NCBI GenBank assembly: GCA_944321925.1
Contig: CALUND010000016.1
Location: 62,001-126,000 of the forward strand
DNA length: 64,000 bases
DNA from: an uncultured Rikenellaceae bacterium
Lineage (GTDB): Bacteria > Bacteroidota > Bacteroidia > Bacteroidales > Rikenellaceae
Direction of reading: 5' to 3'
Notes under the pieces: generated by a model
What the model saw: only the letters and a program-made list of their open reading frames with translations
What the model was told of the DNA's origin: nothing
Database searches by the model: none
Made by a program: the position numbers and the translations under genes
Part shown: positions 53,391-62,548 of the stretch, one piece after another
Layout: every line of letters begins with the position of its first letter
Numbering within the stretch: position 1 is the stretch's first letter

Positions 53391-56075
53391 TTAGAAAGTC
53401 GGAGTCTTGATGCATCGTACGGATACTGCACATGCACCTTGGTTGTAGTCGGAACGGTACTGCCAGTAGAATTCTCCTTTGACATCCGCTTGCATCCCTT
53501 TCCCATAGTAACGATTAAAGGTTTCGTCTGCATTGGATCGCGGTTGGCATTCGTGATAGTGGCAAGCCGATCCGTTGCGGACCAGTGTACCGACGTAATT
53601 GCGCAGACCTGCAGCAGGGAAGAAGATGGTTTCGCTTTCGCCCGGGATGACAGCATCCTGGTTGCCGCCCTCTTCACGTCCACCATTGGTGTTATTATCC
53701 TGAGTGAAGAAGTGGAATCCACCTTCGAATGTGGGGAAGAATACAGATGCAGCGGCGGCATTCCAACCGTCGTCAGTTCCATCTTCTTTCAGCGGCGGAG
53801 CAATAATGGTTCCTTCAGCCCAACCATCGTATGCTTCGATACAGTTCCATCTCCATGGACCTATTGACCCCCAACCTGTAGCAGCGGCATCGCCGTGCGA
53901 TGTGATGAAGCCGAAGTTTTTACCGTTCGGGATTTGCCATCCTACAGGGCACGGGTCGTAAATCGATTTCTGACCAACGTCACTCGAAATGTCGCTCGAG
54001 TTACCCCAGAGGTGTCCCCACGGGTTGCGAATATCGGAAGGATTCATTGCAGATCCATGACCATAATTATCGGCTGCACCCGACTCATTGTTGTGGAGCC
54101 AGTGGTAGGGATAACCCTTGTCACCTTTGATGAAGATATGCGGATGTTCGATAGCATACTGTACGTTCTCAGCTACAATTTCACCTAAAGAAGAGACTGT
54201 CTTAATCGCACCTGCAGAACTTTGATAACCATTGGTGGTCGGTTCTGTTTCATCCAAGGCACGGTAGTAGTAGTAAATAACCGCATTTGTTCCGTAATTG
54301 CCGAAGCCGTAGTTGTCGTCCTTACCATCGATGCTTTCGCTGTACGATCCTTGGGCAGCTCCCGGGAACGGGTCTTTACGACCCCACTGGTACATCAGAC
54401 CGAACGATTTCTGGATGTCGTCTTCGAGTCCGCTCGTACCGTCGCTCAGAGCACCGAGGTTACGGTCCATCCACGTAGCAGCCAAAGCATAAGTGCTTCC
54501 ACCGATCTCATATTGATGCTGAGGATCTTCCGGATTGTAATTGTCGAACCACAGGTGCCAGCTCCAAAGAACGGTCTTCACCTCAGCACCGTATTTGTCT
54601 ACTTGTTTGTCGATAGCACCGATAACAGCGTTGCCGGGAGTGCCGTTCGTCGTGAAGTAGAGGTAATCGTTTGCATAAACTACGTCGGATACGATACCTG
54701 TTGTATCGGTAGCCCAGATGATTTCACCCCAGTTCGGATTCATCTTGACGGGGAGGATAAATTCCGTTTCGGCGCCGTTACCCTGGATCGTTGCGTTGAT
54801 CTTATAGGTACCAGCCTGCGGAACGATATAGCAGTTGGCCGTACCGTTCTCGCTCAGATTGATTGCTTGTTGCATTTGAGAAACCGGAATGGTCTTAACG
54901 ATATCGTCGAATCCTTCCTGGCTTGCGGTAACGGTGATCGTTCCCTCGCGTTTTGTACCGGTGTTGGTTTCGTAGTTGATCGTGAGAACTCCGTCAGCAG
55001 CAGAACCGGACAACCAGCTATCAGAACCGACAACGGTAAGTGTGCCGTTCGACTCATAAGTGATGGTTGTACTACCTGCTTCGTCGATTACGGCGATCGG
55101 GTCTTCCGAGATGTTCAGATAGAGACCAGCACCGCGCTGTGTGATCCTGAATTCTACTGTTTGATCACCGCAAGCGAAAGTAACCTTGCCCGTACGATCT
55201 GCACTTTCCGTATTTTCCGATACGGCAATGATCACTTCTGCTGCATCGGTAGTAGCGCCACCCTCAGCCGGATCGATCGTGATCCAATCGACGTCGGATA
55301 CGGCTGTCCATGCGGTATTGGCAGTCAGGCTGGCGATGATGTCATCGGCCGTAGCCTCTATGGTTACAGCACCTTCTGTGAAGCGGTCGCTTGTGACTTC
55401 CAATTGGTAGCTGTTCGCAGCCTGGACAACGGTGATCTTTTTCGAGAACTCTTCGATGTATTTGTCATCTGTCGGCGTGATGAAGATCGTATCTGCACGC
55501 TCTTCGAACAGAGGAGATTCCGGAGCCTTTACAGTGATCTGGTCACCGTTTTCGTTGAGCTCGACGGTCAACCAGTCGCTCAGATTGGACCAATCCCATG
55601 CGATGTTGGTTGTTACGCTGATGGTTGCAGTGCCTCCCTTTGCTTCCAGCGGAATCGACGTCTTGTCAACGACCAGAGCCGGCTCGATACCGATTTGAGT
55701 GATTCGCAGGGTGAACGTAACGCCTTCCGAATTCTGGAATACCACGTCAGCCTTACGAACATCTTCGTCTTTGTTGGCAAGAACCGTAACCATCAGGCTG
55801 TTGCCATTCGATGACGGTTCAACTTCTACCCAAGTTTCCGTAGGATTAGCCGTCCAGGTGGAGGTGGAGGTAACCGTTACGATGTAACGATTGCCCTCTG
55901 CGGCTACGTTGTTGATAACTTGAGGATTCGTCTTAATTGAAGGCTCAGAGGATGTGTCATCTTGTTTACATCCCTGGAACAAAGCCAAGACGAGTGTGAA
56001 GGTCGCAAAAAGAGACACGGCTTTCCATGCTCTCTTTGTGAAGCTCACATTCCGAGAATAGTTAGATGTTTGCAT
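53391..56075 (-). CDS. BACON-domain surface lipoprotein
   Basis: 894 residues. The N-terminus has a basic start, a hydrophobic segment and lipobox FQGC followed by KQDD, which resembles the lipoprotein export signal that sends Bacteroidota proteins to the cell surface. Four tandem BACON-like beta-sandwich domains follow (about 50-410; each ends in a pattern such as FTLRITQ or VEFRITQRG). The last ~450 residues resemble Fibrobacter major-paralogue domains (DPCPVGWQIPNGKNF, AAGLRNYVG, SVRCIK). A role in glycan or mucin binding is inferred from BACON proteins in other Bacteroidota. A -7 box lies at 56142-56149. Confidence 0.85.
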   Translation of the reverse strand: MQTSNYSRNVSFTKRAWKAVSLFATFTLVLALFQGCKQDDTSSEPSIKTNPQVINNVAAEGNRYIVTVTSTSTWTANPTETWVEVEPSSNGNSLMVTVLANKDEDVRKADVVFQNSEGVTFTLRITQIGIEPALVVDKTSIPLEAKGGTATISVTTNIAWDWSNLSDWLTVELNENGDQITVKAPESPLFEERADTIFITPTDDKYIEEFSKKITVVQAANSYQLEVTSDRFTEGAVTIEATADDIIASLTANTAWTAVSDVDWITIDPAEGGATTDAAEVIIAVSENTESADRTGKVTFACGDQTVEFRITQRGAGLYLNISEDPIAVIDEAGSTTITYESNGTLTVVGSDSWLSGSAADGVLTINYETNTGTKREGTITVTASQEGFDDIVKTIPVSQMQQAINLSENGTANCYIVPQAGTYKINATIQGNGAETEFILPVKMNPNWGEIIWATDTTGIVSDVVYANDYLYFTTNGTPGNAVIGAIDKQVDKYGAEVKTVLWSWHLWFDNYNPEDPQHQYEIGGSTYALAATWMDRNLGALSDGTSGLEDDIQKSFGLMYQWGRKDPFPGAAQGSYSESIDGKDDNYGFGNYGTNAVIYYYYRALDETEPTTNGYQSSAGAIKTVSSLGEIVAENVQYAIEHPHIFIKGDKGYPYHWLHNNESGAADNYGHGSAMNPSDIRNPWGHLWGNSSDISSDVGQKSIYDPCPVGWQIPNGKNFGFITSHGDAAATGWGSIGPWRWNCIEAYDGWAEGTIIAPPLKEDGTDDGWNAAAASVFFPTFEGGFHFFTQDNNTNGGREEGGNQDAVIPGESETIFFPAAGLRNYVGTLVRNGSACHYHECQPRSNADETFNRYYGKGMQADVKGEFYWQYRSDYNQGACAVSVRCIKTPTF

Positions 56076-56141
56076 AGTAAAAGATTGAGAGTTAATGGTT
56101 TATGATTAAATAACAAGTTGTGGCAACAGTTTTATCCGTCT

Positions 56142-56149
56142 CAAAAATA
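56142..56149 (-). promoter_or_regulatory. -7 element TATTTTTG for the BACON gene
   Basis: Exact box on minus, about 67 bases before the ATG at 56075. No -33 TTG at the usual place. Confidence 0.55.
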
Positions 56150-56178
56150 GGAAAAATAATTGAATTGTAATATGGCCG

Positions 56179-56409
56179 ATGGAAAAATCTAATAATTTTT
56201 TTTATGACGCATTTCCTTGTATTAAAGAAAAAGATATTGTCAATCGAACGGAAAGAGGGTGTGATTTAGTGTGCCGTTTGGCTGTTTGGTCGGATGAAGA
56301 GATCTGTCTTACTTGTTGTGCCATTTTGGGGAAAGGTGATACTCATTGGATTTGCGGAGAAACAATATCCGGATTTTATTGTGAATTTATTTTGTTCTCC
56401 TCATATTAA
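56179..56409 (+). CDS. Doubtful Cys-rich small ORF
   Basis: 76 codons, eight Cys, AT-rich codons unlike the neighbours (ATT, TTA, AGA). No family recognised. A hairpin starts four bases after the stop codon, which would fit a real short transcript, but no promoter was found. It may be a chance frame. Confidence 0.25.
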   Translation: MEKSNNFFYDAFPCIKEKDIVNRTERGCDLVCRLAVWSDEEICLTCCAILGKGDTHWICGETISGFYCEFILFSSY

Positions 56410-56413
56410 AATG

Positions 56414-56438
56414 ATGGGAGAAATTGAACGTCTCCCAT
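56414..56438 (+). terminator. Hairpin after the small Cys-rich ORF
   Basis: An 8-bp stem ATGGGAGA/TCTCCCAT with a nine-base loop; only a short T stretch follows. It could equally belong to the korA leader. Confidence 0.4.
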
Positions 56439-56542
56439 TTGATCGGAGAAGGTAGGAAAGTGAAAATAGGTGTTTTTTCTTGCACTTTTCTGGAGATAAT
56501 TTAGTACCTTGCTCGCCCGAAATAATCATCGAAATAAAACTT

Positions 56543-58390
56543 ATGGACAAACAGACAAAGGAACTCAACGATGTCGTTATCCGCTTTTCCGGCGATTCCG
56601 GCGACGGAATGCAGCTGACCGGTACGCTCTTTTCCGATACGTCGGCTCTCTTCGGAAACGGAATATCGACTTTCCCGGACTATCCTGCGGAGATTCGTGC
56701 ACCGCAAGGGACCGTCTCCGGCGTTTCCGGATTCCAGGTGCACTTCGGCAGTCGCCGCATGATCACTCCGGGCGATTACTGCGATGTGTTGGTGGCCATG
56801 AATCCTGCGGCACTCAAGGCCAATGCCAAGTGGCTGAAAAAAGATGCTACGATTATTCTCGACGGCGATACGTTCGATGCGACCCACATCGCCAAGGCCG
56901 GATTCAAAACCGAAAATCCGATCGAGGAGCTGGGATTGTCCGACTACAACATCGTGATGCCCGATATCACTTCGATGACCCGCGATGCCCTCGAAGGGAT
57001 GGGACTCGACAACAAAAGTGTGGTGAAGTGCAAGAACATGTTTGCCCTCGGCATCTGTTTCTACCTCTACAATCGTCCGCTCGAGCATACTTTTCAATAT
57101 ATACAGACCAAGTTCGGCAAGAAAAATCCGGCGGTGGCGGAGGCCAACGTGCGGGCGGTGAAAGCCGGTTACAACTATGCGGCCAATACCCACCTTTTTG
57201 CCAATACCTACGACGTGAAACCCTCTTCGTTCGAGAAGGGACTCTATCGGAGCATCAACGGCAACCAGGCGACCGCCTGGGGGTTCATTGCGGCTTCGGA
57301 GAAGAGCGGTCGGCCGCTCTTTTGCGGATCGTATCCCATCACACCCGCTACGGTGATTCTCGAGGAGCTCGCAAAACGCAAAGACCTCGGTGTGAAGACG
57401 GTACAGGCCGAAGATGAGATTGCCGGTATCTGCACCTCGATCGGTGCGGCTTTTGCCGGTAATTTCGCCGTGACGACCACTTCGGGGCCCGGTCTTTCGC
57501 TCAAGAGCGAGGCGATGGGTCTGGCGGTGATGGCCGAGCTTCCTCTCGTGGTGGTCGACGTGCAGCGTGGAGGTCCCTCCACGGGTCTGCCGACCAAGAC
57601 GGAACAGAGCGACCTCAGTCAGGCTCTTTATGGTCGCAACGGAGAGTGTCCCATGGTGGTGATTGCGGCCAGCTCTCCGTCCGACTGCTTCCATTACGCT
57701 TTCTGGGCCGGAAAGATCGCCATGGAGCACATGACTCCGGTCGTGCTGCTTACCGACGGTTTCATCGCGAATGGCAGTGAACCGTGGCACATACCATCCA
57801 TGAAGGATTATCCGACCATTACGCCGCCGATCGTGCCGGCCAACGAGACGGGAGAACCTTTTATGCCGTACAGACGCAATGAGAAGAGCATGGCGCGCGG
57901 ATGGGCCATTCCCGGAACGAAGGGGTTGGAACATCGTATCGGAGGGCTGGAAAAGGACAGTCTGAAGGGGAGCGTTTCGCACGATCCGGCGAACCACCAG
58001 AAGATGGTCGATTCGCGTGCGGAGAAGGTGGCTCGTGTAGTCGATTATATTCCGGAACAGGAGGTGATCGGCGATGCGGAAGGCGATCTGTTGGTTGTGG
58101 GCTGGGGCGGTACGAAAGGCCATCTGCTTTCGGCCGTGGAGCAGCTTCGCGACGAAGGCAAAAAGGTGTCGCTGTGCCATTTCAACTACATCAATCCGCT
58201 GCCCCGCAACGTGGCCGACATCCTGGGTCGCTATCGGAAGATCGTGGTGTGCGAACTCAACAAGGGTCAATTCGCCAGCTATCTGCGGAGCCATTTCCAG
58301 CAGTTCGAGTTCCTGCAGTACAACAAGACGCAGGGGCTGCCTTTCACGGTGCGCGAGTTGAAGGAACATTTCGAGTCACTTTTAAATTAA
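56543..58390 (+). CDS. korA: 2-oxoacid:ferredoxin oxidoreductase, fused gamma-alpha subunit (KorA-type)
   Basis: 615 residues. The N-terminal ~190 residues are the gamma domain (RFSGDSGDGMQLTG, YPAEIRAPQG); the alpha domain follows (FCGSYPITPATVILEEL, QAEDEIAGICTSIGAAFAG, TTTSGPGLSLKSEA, RGGPSTGLPTKTEQSDL) and a C-terminal transketolase-like part. With the beta subunit it converts 2-oxoglutarate to succinyl-CoA, reducing ferredoxin; the fused form is the Bacteroidota type. The ATG at 56543 is preferred over an upstream frame. korB starts 10 bp after the stop. Confidence 0.93.
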   Translation: MDKQTKELNDVVIRFSGDSGDGMQLTGTLFSDTSALFGNGISTFPDYPAEIRAPQGTVSGVSGFQVHFGSRRMITPGDYCDVLVAMNPAALKANAKWLKKDATIILDGDTFDATHIAKAGFKTENPIEELGLSDYNIVMPDITSMTRDALEGMGLDNKSVVKCKNMFALGICFYLYNRPLEHTFQYIQTKFGKKNPAVAEANVRAVKAGYNYAANTHLFANTYDVKPSSFEKGLYRSINGNQATAWGFIAASEKSGRPLFCGSYPITPATVILEELAKRKDLGVKTVQAEDEIAGICTSIGAAFAGNFAVTTTSGPGLSLKSEAMGLAVMAELPLVVVDVQRGGPSTGLPTKTEQSDLSQALYGRNGECPMVVIAASSPSDCFHYAFWAGKIAMEHMTPVVLLTDGFIANGSEPWHIPSMKDYPTITPPIVPANETGEPFMPYRRNEKSMARGWAIPGTKGLEHRIGGLEKDSLKGSVSHDPANHQKMVDSRAEKVARVVDYIPEQEVIGDAEGDLLVVGWGGTKGHLLSAVEQLRDEGKKVSLCHFNYINPLPRNVADILGRYRKIVVCELNKGQFASYLRSHFQQFEFLQYNKTQGLPFTVRELKEHFESLLN

Positions 58391-58400
58391 GGAGATTATC

Positions 58401-59426
58401 ATGGAACAGTGTAAATATACGGCTGCCGATTTCAAGAGCGATCAGGAGGTAAAATGGTGCCCCGGCTGCGGTGACCATGCGATTCTGAATTCGGTGCAAC
58501 GGGCAATGGCCGAGGTGGCCGGTAAAGATGGAATTCCGCATGAGAAATTTGCCGTGATCTCCGGTATCGGTTGTTCGTCGCGTTTCCCCTATTATGTGAA
58601 GACGTACGGATTCCACGGCATTCACGGACGGGCCAATGCGATTGCGACGGGTGTTAAGACGGCCAATCCCGATCTGAGCGTTTGGGTCGCCACGGGCGAC
58701 GGCGATTCGCTGGCGATCGGCGGTAACCATTTCATCCATGCGGTACGTCGCAACGTGAACCTCAACGTGGTGCTTTTCAACAACGAAATCTACGGTCTCA
58801 CGAAGGGACAGTACTCTCCTACGACCAAGTTGGGTAAAATTACCAAGACTTCGCCGTTCGGTACGATCGAACAGCCGTTCAAACCGGGCGAGCTGGTGCT
58901 CGGCGCACGGGGAACTTTCTTCGCCCGTTCGGTGGATGCCGAGGTGGCGTTGACGGCGGAGTGCCTCGTGGCTGCGGCCGAGCATAAGGGGATGGCCGTG
59001 ACGGAGGTGCTGCAGAATTGCGTGATCTTCAACGATAAGACTCATGCCCCCTATGCCGGTGACAAGGCGACACGGGCCGAACATACCATTGTATTGCGTC
59101 ACGGGGAGAAGATGCTTTTCGGTGCCAATAAGGAGAAAGGTCTCGTGTTCGACGGAGAGGATCTCCATGTGGTGACGGTGGGTGTCGATGCAACCCTCGA
59201 CGAGGTGTTGGTGCACGATGCTCATGCCAAAAATCCGGTGATCCATTTCCTGCTGGCCGGTATGCAGTATCCGGATTATCCGGTAGCACTCGGTGTGATT
59301 CGTGACGTGGAGGCTCCGAGCTACGAGAGCGAAGTGGCTCGTCAGGTGGCCGAAGTACAGGCTACGGCGAAGATCAAGTGCGTGGACGACCTGCTCCGCA
59401 GTGGCGAAGTGTGGGAGGTGAAGTGA
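58401..59426 (+). CDS. korB: 2-oxoacid:ferredoxin oxidoreductase beta subunit (KorB-type)
   Basis: 341 residues. It binds thiamine diphosphate (GDGDSLAIGGNHFIHAVRRN, with the GDG and NNEIYGLTKGQ motifs) and carries Cys ligands for a 4Fe-4S cluster (WCPGCGDH, GIGCSSRF). It completes the oxidoreductase with the fused alpha-gamma subunit just upstream. A strong Shine-Dalgarno AAGGAG precedes the ATG. Confidence 0.94.
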   Translation: MEQCKYTAADFKSDQEVKWCPGCGDHAILNSVQRAMAEVAGKDGIPHEKFAVISGIGCSSRFPYYVKTYGFHGIHGRANAIATGVKTANPDLSVWVATGDGDSLAIGGNHFIHAVRRNVNLNVVLFNNEIYGLTKGQYSPTTKLGKITKTSPFGTIEQPFKPGELVLGARGTFFARSVDAEVALTAECLVAAAEHKGMAVTEVLQNCVIFNDKTHAPYAGDKATRAEHTIVLRHGEKMLFGANKEKGLVFDGEDLHVVTVGVDATLDEVLVHDAHAKNPVIHFLLAGMQYPDYPVALGVIRDVEAPSYESEVARQVAEVQATAKIKCVDDLLRSGEVWEVK

Positions 59427-59452
59427 TTCGCTGCCTGAATCTGTAAATCTGC

Positions 59453-59488
59453 AGGAGGGGACGATCGGGGGTGCGATCGTCCCCTCCT
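59453..59488 (+). terminator. Long hairpin after korB without T-run
   Basis: A perfect 15-bp stem (59453-59467 with 59474-59488) and six-base loop, 26 bp after the korB stop. No T-run follows, so it may be an RNA-end protecting or Rho-associated structure rather than an intrinsic terminator. Confidence 0.6.
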
Positions 59489-59646
59489 CGATTTCGAGGG
59501 GTCCCTCGTTTCGTTCTGCGAAGTCGGCCCGTTTGGGAGTGCTTTTCTATCTGTATGAATGATACGCTATTACGAGGATTGTTGATAAAAAGACGATAAC
59601 TTTCGTCGAAGGCGACGGACAGGGCATTTTTTTCTCTCTACTTTTA

Positions 59647-59839
59647 TGACTGTTCTCGGTGAGGACAGGCTCGCAAAACGGGTCTGCTGTCCGACGCAAG
59701 AGGGAAAATCGTGTGAATCGATTACAGTACCCGCTGCTGTGTTTTCCGAGGGCTCCGGAGCATGAGGTCACTGCTTTTGTCGCGGGAAGGCGCTCCGGAG
59801 TAGGGAATCAGTCAGAAGACCTGCCGGGAACGATTGTCA
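59647..59839 (+). ncRNA. Cobalamin riboswitch upstream of nrdDG
   Basis: The conserved core of the AdoCbl riboswitch is present in order: AGGGAA (59701-59706), GTGTGAATCG with the following ACAGTACCCGC (59724-59734) and CTGTG, then GGTCACTG (59766-59773), GGGAAGGC (59784-59791) and the B12 box GTCAGAAGACCTGCC (59811-59825). The flanks can pair to form P1 (TGAC at 59647-59650 with GTCA at 59836-59839). It ends about 107 bases before the nrdD start. Expected effect: B12 binding lowers expression of the downstream B12-independent ribonucleotide reductase. No clear terminator follows, so control is probably at translation. Confidence 0.9.
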
Positions 59840-59945
59840 GAGGAGAGCCGCCTTCGGGAGTTAGGGCAGAGCGATCGAGAGCATGCTCCGTGTTCGCCGT
59901 TCCCTTGCTTTGCCGCTCTTCTGTGCGATTTGTCGGGAAGAACAG

Positions 59946-62069
59946 ATGAAAAAACATACGGCTATGGAACACACGGAATTCAGTATCGTCAAAAGAGACG
60001 GGACGAAAGAGCTCTTTTCAATGAATAAGATTACGGCGGCCATCGAAAAGGCTTTCCATTCGGTGGGCAAAACACCCACTCCGGAGGCCCTCGATCAACT
60101 CACTTCGAGCCTCTATATCCACGAGGGAACGACTGTCGAGGAGATTCAGAATCAGGTGGAGCTGTCGCTCATGAGTCACGGTTACTACGGCGTGGCGAAA
60201 TCGTTCATCATCTATCGTCGGCAACATACCGAGGATCGCGAGGTGCGCGACAAACTCGCCTTCCTGGTCGACTATTGCGACGCGGCCAATCCGGCTACCG
60301 GCAGTAAGTACGATGCCAATGCCAACGTGGAGCACAAGAACATCGCTACGTTGATCGGCGAACTGCCCAAACAGAACTTCATCCGGCTCAACCGTCGGTT
60401 GCTTTGCGATCGCATCAAGGAGATGTACGGCAAGCCGATGGCCGACAGTTACCTGGAGCTGCTCAACAACCATTTCATCTACAAGAACGACGAGACGAGC
60501 ATGGCCAACTATTGCGCCAGCATCACCATGTATCCCTGGCTGATCGGGGGGACGCTCTCCATCGGAGGAAACTCGACCAAACCGACCAACCTCAAATCGT
60601 TCTGTGGAGGCTTTGTCAATATGGTCTTCATTGTGAGCAGCATGCTCAGCGGAGCGTGCGCCACGCCGGAATTCCTCATGTACCTGAACTATTTCATCGG
60701 TCAGGAGTACGGGAACGACTATTTCCGCAATCCGGATCGGGTCGTTGATCTTTCGCTCCGGCAACGTACGCTCGACAAGGTGATCACCGACTGTTTCGAA
60801 CAGATCGTCTATTCGATCAATCAGCCCACCGGAGCCCGGAATTTCCAGGCCGTGTTCTGGAACATTGCCTACTACGACCGCTATTACTTCGAGAGCCTGT
60901 TCGGCAATTTCGTCTTTCCGGACGGCAGTCGTCCCGATTGGGATTCGCTCGACTGGTTGCAGCGTCGTTTCATGCGGTGGTTCAACGAGGAGCGTACCCG
61001 TTCCGTGTTGACCTTCCCCGTGGAGACGATGGCTCTGCTGACCGAGAACGGCGATGTCAAAGATAAGGCTTACGGCGATTTTACGGCTGAAATGTATGCG
61101 GCAGGCCACTCGTTCTTCACCTACATGAGCGACAATGCCGATTCGCTCAGCAGTTGCTGCCGTTTGCGCAACGAGATTCAGGATAACGGATTCAGCTATA
61201 CGTTGGGTGCGGGCGGTGTCTCCACGGGATCGAAAAGCGTGCTTACGATCAACCTCAACCGTTGCGTACAGCATGCCGTGCGGAACGGAATCCCCTACAC
61301 GGAATTTCTCGAGGAGGTGGTCGACAAGGTCCACAAGTTCCAGTTGGCCTACAACGAAAATCTCAAACATCTGCAGTCGAAGGGGATGCTTCCCCTGTTC
61401 GATGCCGGCTACATCCGTATGGATCGGCAATACCTGACCATCGGGGTCAATGGCCTGGTGGAGGCTGCCGAGTTCCTGGGGCTGAAGATCGACGACAATC
61501 CGAAGTATCAGGCTTTTGTCGAGGATATCCTGGGACTGGTGGAGCGCTATAACAAAAAATATCGTACCAAGGAGGTGCTCTTCAATTGCGAGATGATTCC
61601 GGCAGAAAACGTGGGTGTCAAGCACGCCAAATGGGATCGTGAAGCCGGGTTCCAGGTCCCGCGCGACTGTTACAACAGCTACTTCTACGTGGTGGAGGAT
61701 CCATCGCTCACGGTTCTCGACAAGTTCCGTCTGCACGGACGTCGTTATGTGGAGCATCTGACGGGAGGTTCCGCGCTTCACATGAACCTCGACGAGCATC
61801 TTTCCAAGGCGCAGTATCGGCAATTGCTCCGCGTAGCCGCGGTGGAGGGAACCAACTACTTCACCTTCAATATCCCCAACACGCTTTGCAACGAATGCGG
61901 ACATATCGATAAACGTTACTTGAAGGAGTGTCCGGTTTGCCACAGCAAGAATACCGACTATCTGACTCGTGTGATCGGTTACCTCAAACGGGTGAGCAAC
62001 TTCTCCCAGGCGCGGCAGAAGGAGGCTTCCAGACGCTATTACAACCATGCTGCAGGGGAGAAAATGTGA
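59946..62069 (+). CDS. nrdD: Anaerobic (class III) ribonucleoside-triphosphate reductase
   Basis: 707 residues. An N-terminal ATP-cone (SIVKRDGTKELFSMNKITAAIE region) is the allosteric dATP/ATP site. The C-terminal part carries two zinc-type Cys pairs (CNECGH, CPVCHSKN) and the glycyl-radical stretch RVIGYLKRVSNFS (radical Gly). It reduces ribonucleotides to deoxyribonucleotides in the absence of oxygen and does not need B12. A cobalamin riboswitch precedes it. The longer frame to 59883 lies at the riboswitch edge; ATG at 59946 (or 59964) is preferred. Confidence 0.95.
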   Translation: MKKHTAMEHTEFSIVKRDGTKELFSMNKITAAIEKAFHSVGKTPTPEALDQLTSSLYIHEGTTVEEIQNQVELSLMSHGYYGVAKSFIIYRRQHTEDREVRDKLAFLVDYCDAANPATGSKYDANANVEHKNIATLIGELPKQNFIRLNRRLLCDRIKEMYGKPMADSYLELLNNHFIYKNDETSMANYCASITMYPWLIGGTLSIGGNSTKPTNLKSFCGGFVNMVFIVSSMLSGACATPEFLMYLNYFIGQEYGNDYFRNPDRVVDLSLRQRTLDKVITDCFEQIVYSINQPTGARNFQAVFWNIAYYDRYYFESLFGNFVFPDGSRPDWDSLDWLQRRFMRWFNEERTRSVLTFPVETMALLTENGDVKDKAYGDFTAEMYAAGHSFFTYMSDNADSLSSCCRLRNEIQDNGFSYTLGAGGVSTGSKSVLTINLNRCVQHAVRNGIPYTEFLEEVVDKVHKFQLAYNENLKHLQSKGMLPLFDAGYIRMDRQYLTIGVNGLVEAAEFLGLKIDDNPKYQAFVEDILGLVERYNKKYRTKEVLFNCEMIPAENVGVKHAKWDREAGFQVPRDCYNSYFYVVEDPSLTVLDKFRLHGRRYVEHLTGGSALHMNLDEHLSKAQYRQLLRVAAVEGTNYFTFNIPNTLCNECGHIDKRYLKECPVCHSKNTDYLTRVIGYLKRVSNFSQARQKEASRRYYNHAAGEKM

Positions 62070-62548
62070 TGTTGCGTTATGCCGATTACGATATTGTCTT
62101 CCGTGAAATACCGGACGAGGTAACCCTTGCCGTGAACTTGACGGGATGTCCCAACCGGTGTCCGGGATGTCACAGCCCCTATCTGCAACGCGACGAAGGC
62201 CAGGTCTTGACGGAGGAGGTTCTTTGCGGTTGGTTGCGGCGTTATGAAGGGGCGGTCACCTGTCTCTGTTTCATGGGGGGCGACGGCGATCCGGCTCGGG
62301 TTGCGGAGTTGGCGCGAAGCGTTCGCGAGCAGGGTTTGGTGAAAACGGCCTGGTATTCCGGGAGGACGGAGTTGCCCGCGGATTGCGATCGGGAGGCGTT
62401 CGATTTCATCAAACTCGGGCCCTATGTCGAACGATTGGGCGCGCTCGATCGGCCGACGACGAATCAACGGCTTTATCGGATCGAACGGGGGGCGGATGGA
62501 CGCGCAGCACGGTTGGTCGACATTACGTCGTGTTTTTGGCGGCAGTAG
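62069..62548 (+). CDS. nrdG: Anaerobic RNR-activating radical SAM enzyme
   Basis: 159 residues. The radical SAM cluster motif is LTGCPNRCPGCHSP (CxxxCxxC). NrdG uses a 4Fe-4S cluster and SAM to create the glycyl radical on NrdD. Its ATG overlaps the NrdD stop by one base (TGATG), so expression is coupled and under the same riboswitch. The longer frame to 61928 lies within nrdD and is rejected. Confidence 0.95.
   Translation: MLRYADYDIVFREIPDEVTLAVNLTGCPNRCPGCHSPYLQRDEGQVLTEEVLCGWLRRYEGAVTCLCFMGGDGDPARVAELARSVREQGLVKTAWYSGRTELPADCDREAFDFIKLGPYVERLGALDRPTTNQRLYRIERGADGRAARLVDITSCFWRQ

Larger units (their letters stand above)
56076..56542. other. AT-rich divergent region between BACON gene and korA
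   Basis: 467 bases. It is distinctly richer in A and T than the rest of the window. It holds the -7 box of the BACON gene (56142-56149), a weak Cys-rich ORF (56179-56409) and a hairpin (56414-56438). No clear korA promoter is seen; the best candidate is a degenerate TAGTACCTTG near 56502. Confidence 0.55.
59427..59945. other. korB-nrdD intergenic region
   Basis: 519 bases without a protein gene. It holds a hairpin after korB (59453-59488) and a cobalamin riboswitch (59647-59839). The segment 59489-59646 shows nothing further; no exact -7 box was found. Frames across it look like shadows of the structured RNA. Confidence 0.8.

Noticed and set aside
59659-59949. Plus-strand protein of 96 codons before nrdD
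   Set aside because: It lies across the cobalamin riboswitch; the conserved RNA blocks explain the sequence better.
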